Source: an uncultured Lachnospiraceae bacterium
GTDB lineage: Bacteria; Bacillota; Clostridia; Lachnospirales; Lachnospiraceae
Length of the DNA: 6,295 bases
Direction of reading: 5' to 3'
NCBI GenBank assembly: GCA_948468325.1
Contig: CAOKHR010000150.1
Location: 1 to 6,295, forward strand
The translations under genes and the position numbers were made by a program. Positions 1 through 6,295 of the stretch are shown here, one piece after another; position 1 is the stretch's first letter; every line of letters begins with the position of its first letter. The notes beneath the pieces were generated by a model. The model did not search any database, had not been told where the DNA came from, and was given only the letters and a program-made list of their open reading frames with translations.

Positions 1-311
1 TTATCGTTCTTTCCGCCGTCTCCGTACACCTGATTGATAACGATATGATCCCGCTGTGCCTCCACGGTTTTTACCGGCTCTGCCATAACTTCTGACAGTC
101 TGCCTGTTTCTACACTGCTTGTTATAGTAACGGAAATCTTCTTGTTCTTATAAGCTTCTGTCAACTCAAAAAATTCTCCTGTGGCGCCGGAAATATCAGC
201 ACCGTCTGCCTGCCACTGATAAGACAGCGTACCTGTATTATTCGTTGCTTCATCTGCATAGAGAATTGCACCCACAATGGCATTGCCGCGAATGGAAACT
301 TTACCGGTCAG
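1..311 (-). repeat. Tandem module 2 (partial): second Ig-like domain and the first residues of a second lamin-tail domain
   Basis: From L1419 the protein repeats the plan of module 1: LTGKVSIRG for LSGTVEIKG, NNTGTLSYQWQADGADISGA for NNTGSLSYQWKADGKEISGA, and ISVTITSSVETGRL for ITVEVTSSIETGKL. It then reaches DHIVINQVYGDGGKND, matching DHLLVHQVFGGGENDN of the first LTD. The window ends inside this LTD; the last two bases (AA on the coding strand) fit the Asn or Lys expected next. The repeat period is about 307-309 residues. The copies differ at many silent and amino-acid positions, so the duplication is not recent. More copies and a wall-anchoring C-terminus may lie to the left. Confidence 0.83.
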
Positions 312-3300
312 TTCTTCCGGCTCCGGCTCGGGCTGTTCTGTGCCCCATTCACCGTCTGCAAGCGTTCTCGGACGCTTTTTCTCTATTTCCGCTTCCGTAA
401 TCTTGCCGCTCTTATAGTTTACAATCTCAAAGTCGCTGCTGTTGCTGTCTGTATCTGCAAAATTCTTTCTGCGGACAGATTTATGTTTTGAAACAATTTC
501 ATCCAGCGGCGGATCCAAAAGCGGCGTGCCTTCTACTGCCTCTTCATTTACGGAAACGCCGTCTACATAATCCGTACCATGATAAAGTACAACTTTATAT
601 CTCTTATTTGCAATTGTCTGTATTCCGGATTTACCGTCTGCTCCTGTGGGAAGCGTCCATTCCTGGTCAAAACCGTCCACATTCAGCATAAATGTCACCG
701 GTTCCCCTGTCTCCGGATCCGTTGTCTGCTGTGCTTCACAGCGAATCAGATATGAGCAGTGCGGCGGAATCTCTTTTTTTCCGTCCAGCGCCAGATATAC
801 TTCTTCCTCTGTATATCCGCTTTCCCCCGTTCTTCCGGAATAATAACCAATCCTGTAACCGTCAAGATTTACCGTTTCTTCCGTTGGATTGTATAATTCA
901 ATAAAACTGTGGCTGATGGAAGCGTTGTCATTTTCTCCTCCGCCGAATACCTGATGTACAAGCAGATGATCGTTTTTAATTTCCTCTAAAATGGCTGCCG
1001 TTGCCGCACTTTCCAGTTTTCCTGTTTCAATGCTGCTTGTCACTTCAACGGTAATCACTTTGCCCAGTTCGCTTTCTGTCAGAGTACAGGTCTGATAGAC
1101 TGCTCCCGAAATTTCTTTGCCGTCCGCTTTCCACTGATAGGAAAGACTTCCTGTATTGTTGCCGTCTATCAATTCCGCTGTCAGAACAGAACCGACCCTT
1201 GCCCGTACGGCTCCTTTAATTTCTACCGTACCGCTCAGTTCTTCCACCGGAAGCACTTTATCAAAAACTGCATAATTTGTTACATTTGAAATCAGACTGC
1301 CGGAAGAGTCCATTGCCCTTACCTGTATAACATTGCTTGCGCCTGATTTCCGCTCAAGGTTTTCATCGGAAGAAGTAAATACTGCTTTCTGCTCCGCAAC
1401 ATCTGCAATGCCTTCCTGAATGCCGTTTACATAAAATGCCACTTTTGCTATGCTGCTGTCTTTCACATTTGCCGTAAATGTCGTTACAGCCCCGGTATCA
1501 AGCCCTTCCGCCGTAACAGAAATTTTATCGGACGGCTTATATGCCCCAAGTGAATTTATCAGAACCGGAAGTGATTCAAACTGTGCGTCCATCCAGCCCA
1601 GACGGTTTACAAGAAATGTCTTTAACCGTTCCGTCGCAGCCTTAAAATCCATCACACAATCATACCTCTGAAGCCCTTCTTCATAATTTTTATCTCCGGA
1701 TTCTTTCAGATATTCATAATCCTGGTCAATAATACCGCCTTCTTTAACAATATCATTAAAATTCTCTCTGTTTTCCCTGTAACATTCTAACATTTTCTGT
1801 ACAAAATACGGATCTCTGATCAGGGAGATATACCAGGATGCACTCTGCGTGGATCCCCCCTGGGCACACCTCTGAATCATCCATACCTGATAATTCGATG
1901 TTTCTGACTCACTGACCAGACTGTTTGAAGTCCAATCCATATCCCATACCGGACCGACATAGAGCTTTTTGCCCAGATCCTTGTACATATAGGTACTCTT
2001 CTTCATCGTTTCCGTATTCCAGTAAAACTCATTTAAAATAAGATAACGGACGAGCGATTCTACATCCACAAGGTCACTGTAATGCTGCTTTCCCGCATAA
2101 TCTTCCGTAAAGCCGACAGCATTTGCTTCATTTGCAGTGCCTGAAGATGTCTTCTTTACATTTAGATAAAAGTCTTCATTTGCCACACAGTCTTCGATTG
2201 CCTGTATATACTGCTGCGCATAAGTGAACAGCTCCGGATTGGTATTTACAAACTCCGGACTTTTAAACATAATCGGCAGTTTTTTATCCGTATAGAATTT
2301 CGACGCTTCATCAAAATATTCATCCAGTTCATATAAAAATCCGCCGGACACATCTACTCTGCCGTCCGCAGTTTTTGGAATTCCCTTATAGTAATCAGAA
2401 ATCTTATACGTCTTATGATCATAGGTAACGCTTCCGCTCGTAATCCAGTCCATGTGTTCATTCAGGTAATCTTCCAGCGCTCCGGCCTTAATCGTAACAC
2501 CGTCTGCCGCTTCTTTTGCCACAATGGCATCTGCTACGTCTTCCGCAAGATCTTCCCAGTTATAAATATTGACGCGGTTCTTATCAATCCGGACATTTCC
2601 CACAAGCTGATAATTTCCGGCATATGCACCGTTCAAAATTACATCTACATGCGTGGATTTTAAATACCGCATACCCATTTCTCCGGACAGATCATAAGAC
2701 GTCGTATTACGGATCAGCGATTCGTCCATATAGTTTCCAAGAAGCGCCCAGTGTTTGCTGCTTCCGAATCCCATCAGATTTGTCTTGGTCTTTAACTTGA
2801 TTTTATAAGGCAGTTTGTTATAAGAATACGGATTCCAGGTACTGTTTCCACGGCCGCGGATTTCAATTGCGCCGTCATATAAATCTACTTTATTAGCATT
2901 ATCGCTGCTGCTGTTGAATTTATCGTTTCCCTGTATGCGCATCGTTGCGTCCTTGTAATATTCTTTGCTTGTAATCTTCCCGCCGTCATCCGTATCAATA
3001 TACACAACCGGAAGCTTACTTATATACATATATACCGGTCCGTAGGAGCCGATCACTGAACCATCTTTGCTTGCCCTTGCCGTGACAGTCAGCATTTTTT
3101 CAAGATCTGCTTCCTCCGGCGTATATGACGCCGCAGTTCCTTTTGAAACGCCGTCGACTGACCACTGGTACGTACATGTAATATCGGCTAATCCATCGGC
3201 GAGGCTTGCTGTAAGCGGCTGTCCGATTACGGCATAATCCTGGTCAATCTTTAAACGGATATTTGACTTCACCGTAAGAGAAAAAGTCTTTGTCTTTCCG

Positions 3301-4565
3301 GATTTGGTAACGGCTGTCAGCACGCAGGCCGTATCTGCAAAAACACCTTTTACCGACACTGTGCCGTCCGCTTTTATCTCAAGCGGCGCATTCTCCTCCG
3401 TGCTCCATGTAATCGCCTCCTCTATTTCCCCAATATTTACGCTCATGGGAACTGTAAAATCTGACGTTACTGAAGCGTAAGAATCTCCGTCTGCAAAAGT
3501 CGGAACAATTCCGGCAAGTGCAAGAATCTCCTGGAACTTTTCGGAATCGGCACACTGCGTCAGTGTCATAAAACTCCCCTGTACTGCCGTCCAGTAATCC
3601 GGTTCCAGTCCGGTTAAAAGCGTTCCTGATTTCAAATCGCTTTCTGTTACTCTTGTTCCCGTTTGCTGCTGTCCGGATATAAAGTAACAGTTTTCAATAT
3701 TTGCAAACATGTTTCCGCCGGAAATCCCGTGTCCTTCAGTATTTTTAAAAGTTACGTTTCCGGTAAAAACACAGGCGCTCATCAATGCAGGACTTAAATT
3801 CGCAATCCTGCCGACAATGCCTCCCACGTAATTCTGATCTGTGGAACTGCCGGATACAACATCTGCGCCAATATAAATATTTTTAATTGTAACTCCGCTG
3901 TTTTCGGCAGAAGCACCCCGGTCCGGCCTCATTTCCCCGGTCAGGCCGCCAACGCCTACCACATCACCGGAATCGGAAGGATTGCCTTCGACTTTTCCGT
4001 CTACAACCGCAATGTTTTCAATTACGGCATTTTTATTTATCTCTCCTGCCAAAATTCCAAGCGACAGATAATTTTCTCCGCTGGCTTTCATATCCACACA
4101 GATGTCCGTTCCTGCAAAAATCAAATTCCGCACAGCCGCCGGCTTTTGCGCATTGCTGCTGCTGACAATTCCAAAAAGGCCGTACTGCCATGAATTTCCC
4201 ACGGCTTCGCTTTTTTTAATTGTAAGATTGGATATGATATGTCCCTGACCGTCAAATGTTCCCGAAAAAACATTGTCACCGGAAAATGCTCCTCTTTGTC
4301 CGACTCCCCCGCCGATCGGCGTCCAGCTGCTGATTCCTGACAGGTCAATATCCTGTGTGAGTATATAGTCTCCATCCATTGGATAATCCTGGTCTACACC
4401 TATCTTCGCCAAATCTTCCGCACTGGCAATCTTAATTGCTGAATCCCCGGCCATTGCTTCTATGCTGCCTGCAGGCATAATGCCTGTTCCCGACAGGCAT
4501 AAAACCCAAATCAGCATCCAACTGGTAAATTTTCTCCAAAAATGTTTATTCTTACGCTTACTCAT
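1..4565 (-). CDS. Exported CotH-family (atypical kinase) multidomain surface protein with GLUG, Ig-like and lamin-tail domains; 3' end beyond window
   Basis: The frame opens at ATG 4565-4563 and runs without a stop to the left edge, giving 1521 complete codons; the C-terminus is missing. The start follows GGAGG by five bases. Residues 1-39 form a Sec signal peptide: basic MSKRKNKHFWRK, hydrophobic core about 16-30, likely cleavage after AMA (37-39). Residues about 44-300 carry GLUG-type repeats (GLFG 129-132, GILAG 170-174, VGGLTG 205-210, VGGIVG 247-252). About 345-432 resembles an atrophied bacterial Ig domain (ITWS, then DGTVSVKG), and 435-517 a YQW-type Ig-like domain. The CotH domain spans about 518-996, with RGRGNSTW at 570-577, NGAYAGNY at 645-652, WDMDW at 874-878 and a closing RLGWMD near 988-993. 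Another Ig-like segment (about 1005-1108) precedes Ig-like plus LTD units. CotH proteins are known as spore-coat kinases in Bacillus, but this export signal and architecture suggest an extracellular or wall-associated protein. Its substrate is unknown. The family call is firm; activity is inference. Confidence 0.93.
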   Translation of the reverse strand, partial: MSKRKNKHFWRKFTSWMLIWVLCLSGTGIMPAGSIEAMAGDSAIKIASAEDLAKIGVDQDYPMDGDYILTQDIDLSGISSWTPIGGGVGQRGAFSGDNVFSGTFDGQGHIISNLTIKKSEAVGNSWQYGLFGIVSSSNAQKPAAVRNLIFAGTDICVDMKASGENYLSLGILAGEINKNAVIENIAVVDGKVEGNPSDSGDVVGVGGLTGEMRPDRGASAENSGVTIKNIYIGADVVSGSSTDQNYVGGIVGRIANLSPALMSACVFTGNVTFKNTEGHGISGGNMFANIENCYFISGQQQTGTRVTESDLKSGTLLTGLEPDYWTAVQGSFMTLTQCADSEKFQEILALAGIVPTFADGDSYASVTSDFTVPMSVNIGEIEEAITWSTEENAPLEIKADGTVSVKGVFADTACVLTAVTKSGKTKTFSLTVKSNIRLKIDQDYAVIGQPLTASLADGLADITCTYQWSVDGVSKGTAASYTPEEADLEKMLTVTARASKDGSVIGSYGPVYMYISKLPVVYIDTDDGGKITSKEYYKDATMRIQGNDKFNSSSDNANKVDLYDGAIEIRGRGNSTWNPYSYNKLPYKIKLKTKTNLMGFGSSKHWALLGNYMDESLIRNTTSYDLSGEMGMRYLKSTHVDVILNGAYAGNYQLVGNVRIDKNRVNIYNWEDLAEDVADAIVAKEAADGVTIKAGALEDYLNEHMDWITSGSVTYDHKTYKISDYYKGIPKTADGRVDVSGGFLYELDEYFDEASKFYTDKKLPIMFKSPEFVNTNPELFTYAQQYIQAIEDCVANEDFYLNVKKTSSGTANEANAVGFTEDYAGKQHYSDLVDVESLVRYLILNEFYWNTETMKKSTYMYKDLGKKLYVGPVWDMDWTSNSLVSESETSNYQVWMIQRCAQGGSTQSASWYISLIRDPYFVQKMLECYRENRENFNDIVKEGGIIDQDYEYLKESGDKNYEEGLQRYDCVMDFKAATERLKTFLVNRLGWMDAQFESLPVLINSLGAYKPSDKISVTAEGLDTGAVTTFTANVKDSSIAKVAFYVNGIQEGIADVAEQKAVFTSSDENLERKSGASNVIQVRAMDSSGSLISNVTNYAVFDKVLPVEELSGTVEIKGAVRARVGSVLTAELIDGNNTGSLSYQWKADGKEISGAVYQTCTLTESELGKVITVEVTSSIETGKLESAATAAILEEIKNDHLLVHQVFGGGENDNASISHSFIELYNPTEETVNLDGYRIGYYSGRTGESGYTEEEVYLALDGKKEIPPHCSYLIRCEAQQTTDPETGEPVTFMLNVDGFDQEWTLPTGADGKSGIQTIANKRYKVVLYHGTDYVDGVSVNEEAVEGTPLLDPPLDEIVSKHKSVRRKNFADTDSNSSDFEIVNYKSGKITEAEIEKKRPRTLADGEWGTEQPEPEPEELTGKVSIRGNAIVGAILYADEATNNTGTLSYQWQADGADISGATGEFFELTEAYKNKKISVTITSSVETGRLSEVMAEPVKTVEAQRDHIVINQVYGDGGKND
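312..1238 (-). repeat. Tandem module 1: YQW-type Ig-like domain plus lamin-tail domain (residues 1110-1418)
   Basis: The module starts at LSGTVEIKG (L1110) with an Ig-like domain containing GNNTGSLSYQW, ADGKEISGA and ITVEVTSS. A lamin-tail domain follows at H1200: HLLVHQVFGGG, FIELYNPTEETVNLDGYRIG, PPHCSYLIRC, YKVVLYHGTDYVD and finally ADTDSNSSDFEIVNY near 1370-1384. These elements match the usual LTD order of a strand after an x-Q-V-x-G-G-G start, an asparagine-rich I-E-L-Y-N-P-T core, and a DTDxNxxDF ending. The linker QPEPEPEE (1411-1418) joins it to the next copy. In bacteria, LTDs are found in secreted proteins alongside enzyme domains, where they are thought to bind surfaces or ligands; the ligand here is unknown. 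Confidence 0.85.
1578..3014 (-). other. CotH kinase-like domain within the large surface protein (residues about 518-996)
   Basis: This segment opens with the strand LPVVYIDTDDGG and continues through hallmarks of the CotH family: RGRGNSTW (570-577) followed by a K-x-P-Y-K-I-K-L stretch; KHWALLGNYMDESLIRN; NGAYAGNYQL (645-654); and the acidic GPVWDMDW (871-878), which should hold the metal-binding Asp of the atypical kinase fold. In clostridial relatives I recall an N-x-D motif about 23 residues before that aspartate, the catalytic-loop position. Here it reads N850-T851-E852, with Glu at nt 2010-2012. The domain closes with DFKAATERLKTFLVNRLGWM, a usual CotH ending. Boundaries are approximate. 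Confidence 0.87.
4449..4565 (-). other. Sec signal peptide of the CotH-family protein
   Basis: The first 39 residues have the three-part shape of a type I signal peptide: a strongly basic start (K3, R4, K5, K7, R11, K12), an uncharged hydrophobic stretch from about W16 to M30, and a small-residue cleavage site A-M-A followed by Gly40-Asp41. The length is typical of large exported proteins of Gram-positive bacteria. C23 does not sit in a lipobox, because the residue before it is Leu, so a lipoprotein is unlikely. The cleavage point is predicted by eye. Confidence 0.85.
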
Positions 4566-4613
4566 ACCTTCCTCCGTTCTTCTTAAAATAACATACTCAA
4601 AATATATATCATC
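4566..4613 (-). other. 48-base galT to CotH-gene intergenic gap, no terminator seen
   Basis: Read on the coding strand, this gap is A+T-rich (it contains GATGATATATATTTTGAG) and ends in the ribosome binding site of the downstream gene. It has no G+C-rich hairpin followed by a T run, so transcription from galT could continue into the CotH-family gene. No convincing pair of -35 and -10 boxes is visible either, although TATATT just after the galT stop could serve as a weak -10. Co-transcription is therefore the simpler reading but is not shown. Confidence 0.5.
4571..4575 (-). promoter_or_regulatory. Ribosome binding site of the CotH-family gene
   Basis: GGAGG on the coding strand lies five bases (AAGGT) before ATG 4565. 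It supports this start over the later in-frame ATG codons (M17, M30), which would destroy the signal peptide. Confidence 0.8.
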
Positions 4614-6143
4614 TTATTTTACACTTTCTATAAACCGCATAAATGCTTCTCTTCCTTCCGGCGTACATTTATACACACCGGCATCCTCCAATACTTCAGA
4701 AAATACAAGTCCGATTTCTTTTTGCACGATACCCTCAATATTTTCTTTTGTAATATTTTCATACTTCGGCAGAAATTCCTCTGCCCAGTCCGCATGTTTT
4801 GCCAGAGCCTCGTCTGCACGGAGATCTGCTTTTGCCAGTACTGCCTCCTGCAGCGCTGCCATTTCATCTTTTAACCTTGCCGGAAGCACGGCCAGTCCCA
4901 TTACCTCAATCAGGCCGATATTCTCTTTTTTAATGTGGTGCAGCTTTGCATGCGGATGATAAACACCCATCGGGTGCTCTTTTGTCGTAATATTATTGCG
5001 CAGTACAAGGTCCAGCTCAAATAAACCGCCGCGCTTTCTGGCAATCGGCGTAATCGTATTATGCGGCTCACCGTCTGTCTCTGCCAGTATAAACGCCGCT
5101 TCATCCGTATAGCCTCTCCATGCAAGCAGAATTTTATCTGCCAGTTCAATCAGCCGTTCCTTATCTGCACAGTCCAGGCGGATAACAGACATCGGCCAGT
5201 GAACAATTCCTGCTTTTACATCATCAAATCCCGCAAACGAAATTTCTTTTTCTACCGGAGCTTTTGCCATGGCAAATTCATAACAGCCGCCCTGGAAATG
5301 GTCGTGGCTCAAAATAGATCCGCCCACAATCGGAAGATCGGCGTTGGAACCGACAAAATAATGCGGAAACTGTGCCACAAAATCCAAAAGCTTACCGAAT
5401 GTTGCACGCTCAATTTTCATCGGCGTATGCATGGAATTAAATACGATGCAGTGCTCATTGTAATACACATACGGAGAATACTGGAAAAACCAGTCGCTGT
5501 TGTTAATCGTTACCGGAATAATCCTGTGGTTTTGTCTTGCCGGATGATTCACCCTGCCCGCATAGCCTTCATTTTCCCTGCAGAGCAGACATTTCGGATA
5601 ACCGCTCTGTTTTGCAAGTTTTGCTGCCGCAATCGCTTTCGGATCTTTCTCCGGCTTGGAAAGATTAATCGTAATATCCAATGTGCCGTATTCGGTATCC
5701 GCCGTCCATTTCAGATCTTTTTTAATGCGGTATCTGCGGATATAATCTGTATCTCTGCTTAACGTATAAAAGTAGTCTGTTGCTTCTTTGGGATCTTTCT
5801 CATATAAGCCGTTAAATTTTGCAATTACCTCACCTGGTCTTGGCACTAACATGCTCATGATCTTTGTATCAAACAAGTCACGGTAAACTACGCCGTTTTC
5901 TTCGATAATGCCGTTTTCATATGCATAATCCAGTAAATCTTTTAAAATCCCCTCTAATGCTTCCTCCGCTTCTTCTCTTGTCATGCCGCCCTTTGCGGAA
6001 TGTGCGGCATAAACTTCATCTTCCATTTCATCCAGCCGAAACAGCTCAAGCAAACGATTAATCGTAAAATGCTCATCTGCTTTCTCAATCAGTCCCGTTG
6101 CAAGTCCGTAATCTGTCAAATCCAAAATTCTTTCTAAAATCAT
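4614..6143 (-). CDS. galT: UDP-glucose--hexose-1-phosphate uridylyltransferase (type 2 GalT)
   Basis: GalT (EC 2.7.7.12) is a cytoplasmic Leloir-pathway enzyme that exchanges galactose-1-phosphate with UDP-glucose to give UDP-galactose and glucose-1-phosphate. The 509 residues match the length of the type 2 family found in Bacillota, which is longer than the roughly 350-residue E. coli type. The active site is GGSILSHDHFQGG (274-286): the H-x-H-x-Q signature is H280-D281-H282-F283-Q284. By analogy with the HPHGQ motif of E. coli, H282 is the uridylylated nucleophile and Q284 the residue that contacts the intermediate. Other family marks are KCLLCRENEGYAGR (184-197), with its C185-x-x-C188 pair, and HNTITPIARKR (361-371). 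The start has an excellent Shine-Dalgarno site, and the gene is complete, ending in TAA at 4616-4614. The CotH-family gene begins 48 bases downstream. No galK or galE lies in the window, though either could lie upstream. Confidence 0.97.
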   Translation of the reverse strand: MILERILDLTDYGLATGLIEKADEHFTINRLLELFRLDEMEDEVYAAHSAKGGMTREEAEEALEGILKDLLDYAYENGIIEENGVVYRDLFDTKIMSMLVPRPGEVIAKFNGLYEKDPKEATDYFYTLSRDTDYIRRYRIKKDLKWTADTEYGTLDITINLSKPEKDPKAIAAAKLAKQSGYPKCLLCRENEGYAGRVNHPARQNHRIIPVTINNSDWFFQYSPYVYYNEHCIVFNSMHTPMKIERATFGKLLDFVAQFPHYFVGSNADLPIVGGSILSHDHFQGGCYEFAMAKAPVEKEISFAGFDDVKAGIVHWPMSVIRLDCADKERLIELADKILLAWRGYTDEAAFILAETDGEPHNTITPIARKRGGLFELDLVLRNNITTKEHPMGVYHPHAKLHHIKKENIGLIEVMGLAVLPARLKDEMAALQEAVLAKADLRADEALAKHADWAEEFLPKYENITKENIEGIVQKEIGLVFSEVLEDAGVYKCTPEGREAFMRFIESVK

Positions 6144-6150
6144 GTCTTAC

Positions 6151-6159
6151 CCTCTCCTT
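6151..6159 (-). promoter_or_regulatory. Ribosome binding site of galT
   Basis: AAGGAGAGG on the coding strand lies seven bases before the galT ATG, a near-ideal Shine-Dalgarno site and spacing. Another ATG immediately precedes it (ATGAAGGAG) but is out of frame with galT by one base, so it is not an alternative start. Confidence 0.87.
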
Positions 6160-6165
6160 CATTGT

Positions 6166-6190
6166 ATTTCGAAATTCGTCCGTTGAACGG
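6166..6190. promoter_or_regulatory. Two short palindromes just upstream of galT, possible operator
   Basis: ATTTCGAAAT (6166-6175) is a perfect 10-base palindrome, and CCGTTGAACGG (6180-6190) has perfect five-base arms around one central base. Both lie within 50 bases of the galT start, where a repressor site or a small mRNA hairpin would be expected. Neither matches an operator I can name with confidence, and short palindromes arise by chance, so this is a candidate site only. Confidence 0.25.
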
Positions 6191-6216
6191 CAGAGTTATT
6201 TGTCTGCAGGGCACGC

Positions 6217-6295
6217 TCCCGCTAATTGCTGCTCGCAGCGGTACATAAGCTGCTGCAATACAGCAGCTAAGTACCGGCGGCAGCAAAAAGCCCTG
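6217..6295. repeat. Nested palindromic element upstream of galT (REP- or MITE-like, may continue past window edge)
   Basis: The element is built of nested inverted arms. The inner stem is AGCTGCTG (6248-6255), loop CAATA, CAGCAGCT (6261-6268). Around it are CGGTAC (6239-6244) and GTACCG (6271-6276), an imperfect extension through GCTGCTCGCAG and GGCGGCAGC, and outermost CAGGGC (6217-6222) paired with GCCCTG (6290-6295), the last bases of the window. No T run follows the stem on either strand, so it is not a typical intrinsic terminator. Non-coding position, symmetry and high G+C suggest a dispersed palindromic repeat that could fold in the galT leader RNA. Copy number cannot be judged from one window. 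Confidence 0.55.

Noticed and set aside
488..2663. Several short plus-strand open frames of 65-82 codons
   Set aside because: All are antisense shadows of the continuous minus-strand frame and lack motifs or ribosome binding sites.
4121..4375. Minus-strand open frame of 84 codons
   Set aside because: It is an alternative frame inside the GLUG region of the large CotH-family gene; the in-frame protein there is coherent and this one is not.
4494..4508. Possible lipoprotein cysteine (C23) in the signal peptide
   Set aside because: The residues before it are W-V-L, which do not fit a lipobox with a small residue at -1; the AMA site further on fits signal peptidase I.
4462..4959. Plus-strand open frame of 165 codons spanning the galT / CotH-gene junction
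   Set aside because: It lies antisense to the 3' end of galT and the signal-peptide region of the CotH-family gene. Its Ser-rich product has no recognisable motif and it has no good ribosome binding site.
5061..5762. Plus-strand open frame of 233 codons inside galT
   Set aside because: It is fully antisense to galT, which is clearly real from its active-site motif. The product is rich in Arg, Cys, Phe and Ile in the manner of a shadow frame and shows no domain.
6162..6167. TACAAT on the minus strand as a -10 box for galT
   Set aside because: It sits only a few bases before the Shine-Dalgarno site, so the transcript would begin inside or just before it, and no good -35 hexamer lies 16-18 bases upstream.
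6239..6276. Stem-loop upstream of galT as an intrinsic terminator of an upstream gene
   Set aside because: The stem is G+C-rich but no T run follows it on either strand.

Overview
The window looks like part of a chromosome from a gut-type member of the Clostridia (Bacillota), most likely Lachnospiraceae. The basis is a moderate G+C content, strong AGGAGG-like ribosome binding sites, a type 2 (Gram-positive) galactose-1-phosphate uridylyltransferase, and a very large exported CotH protein built from Ig-like and lamin-tail modules of the kind common in Clostridia. The genus cannot be settled from this sequence.

Both genes are on the minus strand, so the order of transcription runs from right to left. 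At the right edge (6144-6295) is a leader of about 150 bases. It contains a nested palindromic element, possibly a dispersed genomic repeat, followed by two small palindromes and a good Shine-Dalgarno site. Next is galT (6143-4614), a complete 509-residue type 2 GalT of the Leloir pathway. After a 48-base gap with no visible terminator, a second reading frame starts at 4565 and stays open to the left edge of the window. It therefore encodes at least 1521 residues and is cut off at its C-terminus.

The large protein has, in order: a Sec signal peptide; a region of GLUG-type repeats; an atrophied bacterial Ig-like domain; a YQW-type Ig-like domain; a CotH atypical-kinase domain with the WDxDW motif; another Ig-like segment; then a tandem unit of Ig-like domain plus lamin-tail domain (LTD). 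A second copy of that unit begins and is interrupted by the window edge. It is probably a secreted or wall-bound protein. The CotH domain appears to carry Glu where the catalytic-loop Asp is expected, which is the most checkable oddity in the window.

GalT is cytoplasmic and metabolic while the CotH protein is exported, so their adjacency gives no obvious shared pathway. The short gap without a terminator still allows co-transcription. There is no RNA gene, CRISPR array, transposase or complete mobile element. The plus-strand open frames are shadows of these two genes.
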